Source: Planctomycetales bacterium
Lineage (GTDB): Bacteria; Planctomycetota; Phycisphaerae; SM23-33
Reading direction: 5' to 3'
DNA length: 13,609 nucleotides
Assembly (NCBI GenBank): GCA_030631125.1
Contig: DAOVLS010000024.1
Coordinates: forward strand, 1 to 13,609
Position numbers and translations under genes: made by a program. Shown in pieces: positions 6,698 through 13,019 of the stretch; positions within the stretch are counted from its first letter, which is position 1, and every line of letters starts with the position of its first letter. The notes under the pieces are model-generated. The model saw only the letters and a program-made list of their open reading frames with translations, was not told where the DNA came from and did not search any database.

Positions 6698-7981
6698 TTA
6701 TTTTTTCAGCATTTTCCGTCGTCCTCGAAGCAGTGCCTCGTCGCGTCCGGGCGCGGTCATCTCGAAAATCGCGTCCCACATCGCCTGCTCGGCATCGGTC
6801 CATTCGCACTTGCGACGAGACATTGCTATCCGGGCGGTTTCGTAGAGTTTGCCCTTCCCGAAACCCTTGGTCGTAACGCCTTCGAGGAACCACGCGAACG
6901 ACGGGATGAACTTCGGCAACGGCTTGCCGGTCGGCATTATCAGCGCCATCGCACCGACGTAGGAACCAGTGTTCAGCAACGTTCCGATGGCGGTCTTGGT
7001 GTGGTCGCCGATAAGCGAGCCGACCTTGGTCGAGCCGGTACCGATCGGCCTGCGGCCGTCGAGCATTACCGACACGTCGGAGTAATCGTTTTTCAGGTCG
7101 CTGTTGGTCGTCAGCGCGCCGAGATTGACCCACTCGCCTACATACGCATGGCCAAGGAAGCCGTCGTGGTACTTGTTGGAGTAGCCCTGGATGATGGACT
7201 CTTCGACCTCGCCGCCGATGCGGCAGACCGGACCTATACTGTTACCCTCGCGGCACTTGGCGCCCAGCAGGATCGATTTTTTACCGACGTAGCAAGGCCC
7301 CTCGATCCGCGTGAACGGATGGACCTCGACATCCTCGTCGAGATAGACAGGCCCGTTCTCGGCGTCGATAACAACCATCGGATGAATGACGGCCCCGGCA
7401 CCGATGAAAACGTCCTTGTCGCTGCCACGAATGGCATTAGGCTGCTCGACAGAACCCTCGATACCGTTCCTGCCAGCCGATTTGAAGTCCTCGGTCAACT
7501 GCTCCGGATTCGCCAGCACCAGGTCCCACGTGTAATTCCACGTCGCCAAGGCGGTTGTAACGGTCGGAAGCAACGCCTTGGCTGAATCCAGTAATTCTTC
7601 GATTCCGCCGGTTTTCAGTTTGGGCAGGTCGTCGGCTGCGATTCGCGCGTAAAGCACTTCGCCGTCTTCGGCAACGCCGACCTCGCTCGGACCGGTGGCT
7701 GCGACGTCGAAACCGGCTGCCTTTACCCGTCCATTAACGATAAGTAAATCGTCGCCGGCAAGTGTGGCTGGGTCATTGACCTTCATGTCCGTCTTGGCGC
7801 GATAGGAATCGGCCATGTATGCTTCGACGAAGCAGGCGGTGTCGGTTGCGCCGATCTTTGCGATTAGTTTCTCGATCAGCGTGCTCATTCCGCATCGCAG
7901 TTCCCATATAGGTCTGCTCAGCGACAGGGGGTGAAAATTCGCCCTCTTTTCGGACGGGCCATCGTACAAAATCATTCGCAT
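6698..7981 (-). CDS. GlmU-like bifunctional sugar nucleotidyltransferase / left-handed beta-helix acyltransferase (alternative bacterial GlmU type)
   Basis: A 427-residue protein with a degenerate nucleotidyltransferase-like N-terminal domain (about 1-165; starts MRMILYDG with LSRPIWELRCG at 21-31) and a hexapeptide left-handed beta-helix domain (about 185-355). The layout matches the family annotated as putative UDP-GlcNAc diphosphorylase/glucosamine-1-phosphate N-acetyltransferase, common in Bacteroidota and also known elsewhere, not classical GlmU. The helix domain carries FLGHAYVGEWVNLGA (275-289) followed by TTNSDLKNDY (291-300), where GlmU enzymes have their His and Asn active-site residues; His278 is a candidate catalytic base. 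The predicted role is formation of UDP-GlcNAc or a related nucleotide sugar for the envelope. GGAG lies eight bases before the ATG. Upstream on the same strand are the DUF4954 gene and nagB, which support an amino-sugar role. Actual activities are unproven; the canonical GlmU pyrophosphorylase motif is not evident. Confidence 0.82.
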   Translation of the reverse strand: MRMILYDGPSEKRANFHPLSLSRPIWELRCGMSTLIEKLIAKIGATDTACFVEAYMADSYRAKTDMKVNDPATLAGDDLLIVNGRVKAAGFDVAATGPSEVGVAEDGEVLYARIAADDLPKLKTGGIEELLDSAKALLPTVTTALATWNYTWDLVLANPEQLTEDFKSAGRNGIEGSVEQPNAIRGSDKDVFIGAGAVIHPMVVIDAENGPVYLDEDVEVHPFTRIEGPCYVGKKSILLGAKCREGNSIGPVCRIGGEVEESIIQGYSNKYHDGFLGHAYVGEWVNLGALTTNSDLKNDYSDVSVMLDGRRPIGTGSTKVGSLIGDHTKTAIGTLLNTGSYVGAMALIMPTGKPLPKFIPSFAWFLEGVTTKGFGKGKLYETARIAMSRRKCEWTDAEQAMWDAIFEMTAPGRDEALLRGRRKMLKK

Positions 7982-8003
7982 AACAATTTCTCCATTAACA
8001 GAA

Positions 8004-8141
8004 CTAATGTCTAATTTCTAATGACCAATGTCTAATGAATGACCAATGACTAATGTTTAAAGACGCCCGAAACCTTTCCATTTGTTTTTGGTCATTGGAC
8101 ATTAGACATTACTTAGACATTGGTCATTAGGCATTAGTCAT
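8004..8141. repeat. inverted array of ATTAGACATTGGTCATT-type units
   Basis: The gap between the DUF4954 gene and the GlmU-like gene is made of variants of CTAATG, TCTAATG and GACCAATG on the left (8004-8055) and their complements on the right (8090-8141). The longest perfect arm pair is CTAATGACCAATGTCTAA (8018-8035) with TTAGACATTGGTCATTAG (8113-8130), 18 bases. The array would fold into a long A/T-rich hairpin. The TAA stop of the DUF4954 gene (8134-8136 on the minus strand) lies inside a repeat unit, so the array reaches into the coding frame. This looks like a dispersed intergenic repeat family rather than unique regulatory DNA. Confidence 0.8.
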
Positions 8142-10230
8142 TTTTCAGTGATTGTGCTAATTTCTCAAACTCCTTCGTCTCCGCACGAACCTGTTTGATG
8201 AAACTATTATCTTCAATATCGCCCACCACCGCTTTGGCTTCTTCGGGTGTTGCGAACGTAATTTGCCGGAAGTGATTTTCGTAGTCTTTTTCCCTGCTGG
8301 CGCGGGTCGCATCGCAGATGTATTGCTGAATCTCGACGGCTTCATCAAGCGCGCCGGCCCAGAGTTCGCTCGTCAATTCTTCCGCGCCCAACAACTCCAG
8401 AAGCGTCGCGAAGGCGTGTCGCTGCTTGTCGAGCGGGTATTTTTCCCACAGTTCATCGTACCGCTCATGGACGCCGTGCCAATCGGCGATTTTACCGGAT
8501 TTGATGTCGGCTCGGAAGGCGTCGAAATCGTCGCCCGTCACCAGCTGCCCGCCGAGGTTGATCCACCGCAGGCAGCGCGGACCTGCCAGTTCGGCGCACA
8601 TGGATTCCAACGTTGCGCCGTCATTGGCCTGCATATAGGCCATCAGGTTTTTTATCGCATAATAGTGAAGCATCTGCCGATAGGCGCGACGGCCCTCGTC
8701 GGCCTTGAGAACAACGACTTTCCGACGGGAGTTTTCGACGTTCGGAGCGAGAACCTCCGAATTGCCCGCCCATTCTTCCAGAAGGGTCAGGGCAGTGAAC
8801 ATTTCCTCGGCAGTGTCGGGCGCGAGCGAATCGAACTCGACATTCTGGCGTTTGTGCTTGCGGGCGTCGCGGGCCTGGAACTTCCACGAATTCCGCGCCA
8901 GCGCGTACATGTTATAAAGCCACCAGTATCCCGGCATCAGCGTCAACCGGTCGGCGGCGACGTCGTTACTGACCAAGCAGAACGGAAGCGGAACATCCAG
9001 TTCAGCGGGGTATGACCCCTTGGCCAAAAGGACGAACGAAGCGAATCGGCTGTTGTGTTTCAGGCTCGTGCAAAGCCCAGGCCAGAAGCCCCGACCCGCC
9101 TGGATTTCACCGTCGGGCGACCGACTGTTGTGGTTCGAGCCGATGGTCGCAGCCGCTGCGATATTGCTCTGACCCATCACCAGCGAAGCGATAAGGAACG
9201 AGTTATTATGATGCTGCTCGTGTGCGGGGAATATCAGGTTATTGAGCAATTCACAACAGGAAACCGTCGAGTTGTCGCCAAGATACGAATGTATCAGCCT
9301 GGCTCCGTACTTGAGTGAACTGTTATCGCCCAGGATGAACCGCACAGCCTTGCAGCCATAGAATATGTGGCAGGCGTACCCGATGATTCCGTTGACCAGT
9401 TCGACGCCTTCTCCGATCTGGGTGGGTTCTTCGGCGCTTGAGTTGACCGTGAGGTTTTTGAGTTTGTTCGCGCCTTTGATATAGGCAGCCGGTCCGATTT
9501 TGACGTCTTTTATGATTCGGCAGTTTTTGACGACGCAGTTTTCGCCGACCGTTCCGTAGAACCCTCGGCGTGAGTCGAACATCTGCTGAGTCATTTGTCC
9601 GAAGCGTTCAGGCAGGTCGGCGTCGTCGCGGAATTTCGCCCAGAAATAGGCATCGGCCGGAAGCATCCCGTCGAACGGCATGACGCTCCGCCCGCCGGCT
9701 TCATTTATCAGGTCAAGCCAGACCCGTGTATCTTCGTCCTCGCCGTCCTTGACGATACCGTTGCCGAACTTGGCGTGGTCAGTGGTGTGCATCTCGTCGA
9801 TGTTCTGGAGGATAACGTGGTCGGAGATTATGTAGTGCGCGAGGTATCTGACGTGGTGGATGGCTGCATTATCGCCGATGTCGCAGTTGACAATCAGGCT
9901 GTTGCTCAAACCGACCGGAACGGAAAGGTCGTGATAGGTCAATGCCAGCTCCTCAAGCCGACCGACGCGAACCAGGCCGAAGAATTGGCAGTTTATAACC
10001 TGGTGCGGGCTGAACTGTTCAGCCACCAGGACAGTCTCCCAATTCTCGGCGGTGTTTCCGTTCTTGACGAGCGTTTCGAGTTCTTCGGGACGAAGATTCC
10101 GCCAGGCATCAACCGGTTTGCCCAACTGCTGATTACGCAAATAATACTCATCCTCACCGGCAGGGAGAAACTGCTCAGGGATGAAACTAGCGCCCAGTGA
10201 TTTCAACGGCGAAATCTGCATCTCGTTCAT
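8134..10230 (-). CDS. DUF4954 family protein with left-handed beta-helix repeats
   Basis: A 698-residue protein of the DUF4954 type, with no established function. Imperfect hexapeptide-like repeats run at about residues 78-140 (GLVRVGRLEELALTYHD, VNCDIGDNAAIHHVRYL) and 225-365, suggesting an interrupted left-handed beta-helix as in sugar acyl- and nucleotidyltransferases. The His/Asn-rich stretch HEQHHNN (337-343) and IGSNHNSR (363-370), then GRGFWPGL (379-386), look like a conserved active or binding site. The block around MPGYWWLYNMYALARNSWKF (432-451) precedes a largely helical C-terminal region (about 460-698). No signal peptide or membrane segment is seen. An ATG three codons in is possible; neither start has a strong ribosome binding site. 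Its position between nagB and the GlmU-like gene links it to hexosamine or nucleotide-sugar metabolism. A transferase or scaffold role is inferred from fold and context only. Confidence 0.85.
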   Translation of the reverse strand: MNEMQISPLKSLGASFIPEQFLPAGEDEYYLRNQQLGKPVDAWRNLRPEELETLVKNGNTAENWETVLVAEQFSPHQVINCQFFGLVRVGRLEELALTYHDLSVPVGLSNSLIVNCDIGDNAAIHHVRYLAHYIISDHVILQNIDEMHTTDHAKFGNGIVKDGEDEDTRVWLDLINEAGGRSVMPFDGMLPADAYFWAKFRDDADLPERFGQMTQQMFDSRRGFYGTVGENCVVKNCRIIKDVKIGPAAYIKGANKLKNLTVNSSAEEPTQIGEGVELVNGIIGYACHIFYGCKAVRFILGDNSSLKYGARLIHSYLGDNSTVSCCELLNNLIFPAHEQHHNNSFLIASLVMGQSNIAAAATIGSNHNSRSPDGEIQAGRGFWPGLCTSLKHNSRFASFVLLAKGSYPAELDVPLPFCLVSNDVAADRLTLMPGYWWLYNMYALARNSWKFQARDARKHKRQNVEFDSLAPDTAEEMFTALTLLEEWAGNSEVLAPNVENSRRKVVVLKADEGRRAYRQMLHYYAIKNLMAYMQANDGATLESMCAELAGPRCLRWINLGGQLVTGDDFDAFRADIKSGKIADWHGVHERYDELWEKYPLDKQRHAFATLLELLGAEELTSELWAGALDEAVEIQQYICDATRASREKDYENHFRQITFATPEEAKAVVGDIEDNSFIKQVRAETKEFEKLAQSLKND

Positions 10231-10280
10231 CTAAAAATTTGATCCACAAAAAACCTGTTCAATTACCGATTCGAAAGAAC

Positions 10281-10326
10281 ATTCGGCAATTCCTCTTTTC
10301 AATTGGCAATTGAAAATTGGCAATTG
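10281..10326. repeat. AATTGGCAATTG repeats against the nagB stop
   Basis: CAATTGGCAATTG (10300-10312) and AATTGGCAATTG (10315-10326) are near-identical units, each close to self-complementary, with a weaker third copy (ATTCGGCAATT, 10281-10291). The last base abuts the minus-strand TAA of nagB at 10327-10329. The units lie in the 96-base gap before the DUF4954 start; the rest of the gap (10231-10280) is A/T-rich with no clear ribosome binding site or promoter. Confidence 0.65.
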
Positions 10327-11109
10327 TTACGCCCCCGGCGAACCGGGTTTGTTCTTCTGGATCCAGTCGTAGTAGTCTCTCATCTTGAGTTTCCCGGCGG
10401 CGGCTTCATCGGCAAAGAATATGGCTTCGGGATGCAGCTGCAGGGCGCTGGCGGTAATCATGCTGGTAACAGGCCCTTCCACGGCGGCTGCGACGGCGTC
10501 GGCTTTACCTTCACCGTTGGCCAATAGAATGAGTTGCTCGGCGTCAAGGATCGTCCCGACACCCATCGTGATGGAATAGATCGGAACATCCTCTTTCTTA
10601 TCGAAGAAGCGGGCGTTGTCGTTGATGGTCTGTTCGGTCAGCGTCTTGAGCCGCGTCCGCGAGGCCAGGCTGCTGGTCGGTTCGTTGAAGGCGACGTGTC
10701 CGTCAGAACCGATACCGAGCACCTGAAGGTCGATCCCGCCGCACTCGTCGATCCGGTCTTCGTACCACTGGCAGAAGGCCCGGTAATTGTTGGCTGTACC
10801 GGAGGGAACGTGAATGTTCTCCACGGGCACGTTGATATGCTTGAAGAGGTTCTCCCACATGAAGTAGTAGTAACTCTGCGGGTGGTCGTGCGACAGGCCT
10901 ACGTATTCATCCAGGTTGAAGGTGGTAACGTGCGAGAAGTCCAGGCCTTCTTCTTTGTGCATGCGGATGAGTTCTTTATACAGCCCCAACGGCGTCGAAC
11001 CGGTCGCCAGACCCAGAACGGCATCGGGAATCTCGTTGAGCGTATCAGCCACTATCCGGGCGGCTGCTTTGCTTATGTCTTCATATGTCGGGCAGATTAC
11101 AACTTCCAT
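10327..11109 (-). CDS. nagB: glucosamine-6-phosphate deaminase (NagB)
   Basis: NagB converts glucosamine 6-phosphate to fructose 6-phosphate and ammonia in the cytoplasm. The 260 residues span the whole family fold (E. coli NagB is 266). The phosphate-binding ATGSTPLGLYKEL (35-47), FNLDEYVGL (64-72) and GIGSDGHVAFNEP (132-144) are present, placing Asp67, Asp136, His138 and Glu143 at the positions of E. coli Asp72, Asp141, His143 and Glu148. A complete active site is therefore expected. GGAG lies shortly before the ATG. It is the first gene of a minus-strand block with the DUF4954 and GlmU-like genes. NagB next to a GlmU-like enzyme suggests control of the glucosamine-phosphate pool feeding UDP-sugar synthesis. 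6-phosphogluconolactonase-like members are excluded by the intact DEY and DGH motifs. Confidence 0.95.
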   Translation of the reverse strand: MEVVICPTYEDISKAAARIVADTLNEIPDAVLGLATGSTPLGLYKELIRMHKEEGLDFSHVTTFNLDEYVGLSHDHPQSYYYFMWENLFKHINVPVENIHVPSGTANNYRAFCQWYEDRIDECGGIDLQVLGIGSDGHVAFNEPTSSLASRTRLKTLTEQTINDNARFFDKKEDVPIYSITMGVGTILDAEQLILLANGEGKADAVAAAVEGPVTSMITASALQLHPEAIFFADEAAAGKLKMRDYYDWIQKNKPGSPGA

Positions 11110-11130
11110 TTTTCTCTCCGCTAGATAGTA

Positions 11131-11158
11131 ATTATCCCCGCTCCGCGTGCACCACCAA
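11131..11158 (-). promoter_or_regulatory. putative sigma70-type promoter for nagB
   Basis: On the minus strand TTGGTG (11153-11158) and GATAAT (11131-11136) are separated by 16 bases. A start near 11124 would give a leader of about 15 bases with the GGAG ribosome binding site. It lies in the 217-base divergent gap before the HotDog gene. On the plus side of this gap TTGACA (11271-11276) is seen but has no good -10 at the usual spacing. Confidence 0.38.
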
Positions 11159-11326
11159 GACGCCAGCCTCGAGCAAACCGGAGCAAAATTTCAACGGATT
11201 TTAACGGCCGGGGCGGACAAATCAAGTGTTTTCCTCGCATTGCCCGTGAATAACCGGAAAAATTGCTTGATTGACAAACCGAAATGGAATAAAAAGCGTC
11301 ATCCCTATTGGAAATGGACAGGCACA

Positions 11327-11812
11327 ATGAAGTTTAACCTTATAGACAGGATTGAGCAGATCGAGCCGGGAAAGCGTCTCGTCGGCATCAAGGCACTCTC
11401 GTTGGCAGAAGAGTACCTTGGGGATCATTTTCCCGTATTCCCAGTCATGCCCGGAGTGCTGATGCTCGAAGCGCTCGTCCAGGCCGCTGCCTGGCTCGTC
11501 AGGCTGGAGCAGGATTTTTCCAAAAGCATGGTCGTGCTGTCAGCGGCGCGAAACGTCCGCTACGGAAACTTCGTCGCGCCCGGCGGCATACTGCGAATCG
11601 AGGTCGAACTGCTCAAGACCGAAGGCGACATCACAAAATTCAAGGGCATCGGAACGGTCGGCGACGGGCAAAGTGCTGTACAGGGACGACTTGAACTGAA
11701 AAGTTTCAACGTTGCCGATTTCTTTCCCCCGGCAGCGGCTGCCGATGAGCGTATAATCGCACAACTGAAAGAAGGATTCAAACTCATCGGCGGAACTGAA
11801 GCGATAATTTGA
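11327..11812 (+). CDS. FabZ-like 3-hydroxyacyl-ACP dehydratase family protein (HotDog fold)
   Basis: A 161-residue single-HotDog protein, near FabZ length plus a short C-terminal extension. The FabZ-type motif is clear: GDHFPVFPVMPGVLMLEAL at residues 32-50, with candidate catalytic His34 and Glu48. It would dehydrate 3-hydroxyacyl groups on an acyl carrier protein to trans-2-enoyl forms. The reading frame is open for 60 codons further upstream, but that stretch is unlike any HotDog protein, so the ATG at 11327, with a weak AGG five bases before it, is preferred. A second HotDog gene lies 0.7 kb downstream with His and Glu at the same residue numbers, so the two are likely paralogues or subunits. 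The enlarged ACP gene lies between them. Strong motif conservation suggests real dehydratase activity; the acyl substrate is unknown. A repeat-built terminator follows the stop. Confidence 0.86.
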   Translation: MKFNLIDRIEQIEPGKRLVGIKALSLAEEYLGDHFPVFPVMPGVLMLEALVQAAAWLVRLEQDFSKSMVVLSAARNVRYGNFVAPGGILRIEVELLKTEGDITKFKGIGTVGDGQSAVQGRLELKSFNVADFFPPAAAADERIIAQLKEGFKLIGGTEAII

Positions 11813-11875
11813 TTATAACTAAAGATTGAACAGTATTTGGAGAAAACAGACGTCCCGGTAAAAAAACAGACTGAA

Positions 11876-11971
11876 ATAGCAGGATTACAGGGATTACCGG
11901 ATTACGGGGATTTTTTTACTGTTTTTATCCCATAATCTTAAAATCCCCATAATCCTGCTATCCTTTTTTTT
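11876..11971 (+). terminator. repeat-derived inverted repeat followed by a T-run
   Basis: ATAGCAGGATTA (11876-11887) pairs perfectly with TAATCCTGCTAT (11950-11961). Inside, GGGGATTTT (11906-11914) pairs with AAAATCCCC (11940-11948). Eight T residues follow (11964-11971), so on the plus strand it could end the transcript of the FabZ-like gene. The left arm also holds tandem GGATTAC units, showing origin from a GGATTA-type intergenic repeat. The large loop makes it atypical as an intrinsic terminator. Confidence 0.45.
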
Positions 11972-12011
11972 CGTCGGTTTGGCCTTATCATCCAAATTCG
12001 GCAACTTCGCA

Positions 12012-12040
12012 TTGACTTTACCGGACAAATTCATTATAAG
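12012..12040 (+). promoter_or_regulatory. sigma70-type promoter for the acp-HotDog-ketosynthase run
   Basis: TTGACT (12012-12017) and TATAAG (12035-12040) are separated by exactly 17 bases, each one mismatch from consensus. The predicted start near 12047 gives a leader of about 53 bases ending in GGAG ten bases before the acp ATG. This is the best promoter-like sequence in the window and suggests that the downstream genes are transcribed apart from the first HotDog gene. Confidence 0.55.
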
Positions 12041-12046
12041 TCCACC

Positions 12047-12067
12047 GATTACACGGATTACACAGAT
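12047..12067. repeat. GATTACAC direct repeat in the acp leader
   Basis: Two GATTACAC units (12047-12054 and 12056-12063) start right at the predicted transcription start of the acp run. They belong to the GATTACACGGATTACACAG kind of dispersed intergenic sequence. No coding or clear operator role can be assigned. Confidence 0.5.
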
Positions 12068-12099
12068 AAAAACCGGGAAAAAGCAGGAGAATAAACGTT

Positions 12100-12489
12100 A
12101 TGCCAATGACAGATGATGAGATTTTCCAGAAGGTTACAGAAACGCTCACCGAAGCGCTTGGCGTTGATGACGATGAAGTTACGCCCGATGCGACTCTTAC
12201 GGGCGACCTTGGGGCAGAGTCCATCGACTTCCTGGACATCGTATTCAGGCTGGAAAAGACCTTCGGTATCAAGATACCCCCCGGCGACCTGTTCCCCGAC
12301 AACGTCCTTAATAATCCCGAGTTCGTCTCCGATGGGAAACTCACCGACGCCGGACTGGTAAAACTCAAAGAGTCCATGCCGCACGTTGAATTCGGCGACT
12401 TCGACCAGGACCCGGACGTCAACAAACTTTCGGAACTGTTCAAGGTCCAGACGATTGTCAATTACGTCAAGAACAAGACCGCGAATTAG
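12100..12489 (+). CDS. enlarged acyl carrier protein with a helix II-III insertion
   Basis: A 129-residue phosphopantetheine-binding protein. The N-terminal 60 residues are classical ACP: helix I, a loop, then DLGAESIDFLDIVFRLEKTFG with the modification site at Ser41. After IKIPPGDLF (58-65), where normal ACPs continue for about 20 residues to the last helix, this one carries a 40-50 residue acidic insertion (about 66-112, with VSDGKLTDAGLVKLKESM and DFDQDPDVNKLSELF). It then resumes with KVQTIVNYVKNKT (115-127), the usual final helix. GGAG lies ten bases before the ATG; a second ATG two codons in is possible. It is followed by the second HotDog gene and a Cys-less ketosynthase, so it probably carries the growing chain of that specialised pathway. 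It is clearly different from the 81-residue ACP at 4074-4319. Confidence 0.88.
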   Translation: MPMTDDEIFQKVTETLTEALGVDDDEVTPDATLTGDLGAESIDFLDIVFRLEKTFGIKIPPGDLFPDNVLNNPEFVSDGKLTDAGLVKLKESMPHVEFGDFDQDPDVNKLSELFKVQTIVNYVKNKTAN

Positions 12490-12491
12490 CA

Positions 12492-12534
12492 AATTCGTGA
12501 ATTTGTAAATTCGTTCAATTCGTGTAATTAGTGG
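12492..12534. repeat. AATTCGTG-type tandem repeat before the second HotDog gene
   Basis: Five imperfect 8-9 base units follow one another: AATTCGTG, AATTTGTA, AATTCGTTC, AATTCGTGT and AATTAGTGG. They fill the gap between the acp stop and the HotDog start and supply the GTG at 12531 that would otherwise be an in-frame start. The gap has no conventional ribosome binding site. Confidence 0.65.
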
Positions 12535-12542
12535 AACCACTG

Positions 12543-13019
12543 ATGCGTTGGATTTGGATTGACCGTTTCGAGGAGTTCTCCCCCGGCGTTTCGGCCGTTG
12601 CCGTCAAAAACGTCTCGCTGGCTGAAGAACATTTGCACGACCACTGGGAAGATTTCCCGGTCATGCCGGTGTCCCTGATGATCGAGGGAATGGCCCAGAC
12701 TTCGGGAATACTTGTAGGCCAGGCGCGAGAGTTCCGCGAGAAGGTCATTCTCGCCAAAATATCCAAGGCAGAGATAAGCGAACCGGTCGTTCCCGGCGAC
12801 CAACTGAAATATCACACCGAAATAGTAACGATAACCGACCAGGCAGCCAGTACCCACGGAACCGTCCGGAAAAACGGTAAAGACATCGGCACAATCGACC
12901 TGATGTTCTCGCACATTGACCAGAACCTCGCCGGGACGAAATTCCCCAAAGAAAACTTTGTCTTTACGGGTCAGTTCCTTAGGCTTCTGGCGGGTTTCGT
13001 GGAGGCGCCGGTCCAATGA
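12543..13019 (+). CDS. second FabZ-like HotDog protein, divergent active-site loop
   Basis: A 158-residue HotDog-fold protein related to the FabZ-like one at 11327. It shares the IDR.E...PG......K..SLAEE pattern and candidate catalytic His34 and Glu48. The active-site loop reads HDHWEDFPVMPVSLMIEGMAQ (split at residues 32-52): the usual HFPxxPxMPG has become a loop with Trp after His and Val-Ser in place of Gly-Val, so substrate shape or chemistry may differ. The ATG at 12543 is preferred over the GTG four codons upstream because MRWIWIDR aligns with the MKFNLIDR start of the paralogue and the GTG lies in a tandem repeat. Its TGA overlaps the ATG of the ketosynthase gene (ATGA, 13016-13019), indicating translational coupling. 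It may be a dehydratase, an isomerase-type partner or a non-catalytic subunit. Confidence 0.82.
   Translation: MRWIWIDRFEEFSPGVSAVAVKNVSLAEEHLHDHWEDFPVMPVSLMIEGMAQTSGILVGQAREFREKVILAKISKAEISEPVVPGDQLKYHTEIVTITDQAASTHGTVRKNGKDIGTIDLMFSHIDQNLAGTKFPKENFVFTGQFLRLLAGFVEAPVQ

Noticed and set aside
8004..8141. Possible CRISPR array
   Set aside because: Units are short, inverted and irregular with no constant-length spacers and no cas genes.
8263..9015. Plus-strand open frame of 250 codons
   Set aside because: Shadow of the DUF4954 gene; no ribosome binding site or known motif.
11271..11276. TTGACA as -35 box for the first HotDog gene
   Set aside because: No acceptable -10 hexamer at 15-19 bases; kept only as a note under the nagB promoter.
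11147..11326. 60-codon N-terminal extension of the first HotDog protein
   Set aside because: The extension is basic and unlike HotDog proteins, while the product from 11327 aligns at its first residues with the second HotDog protein.
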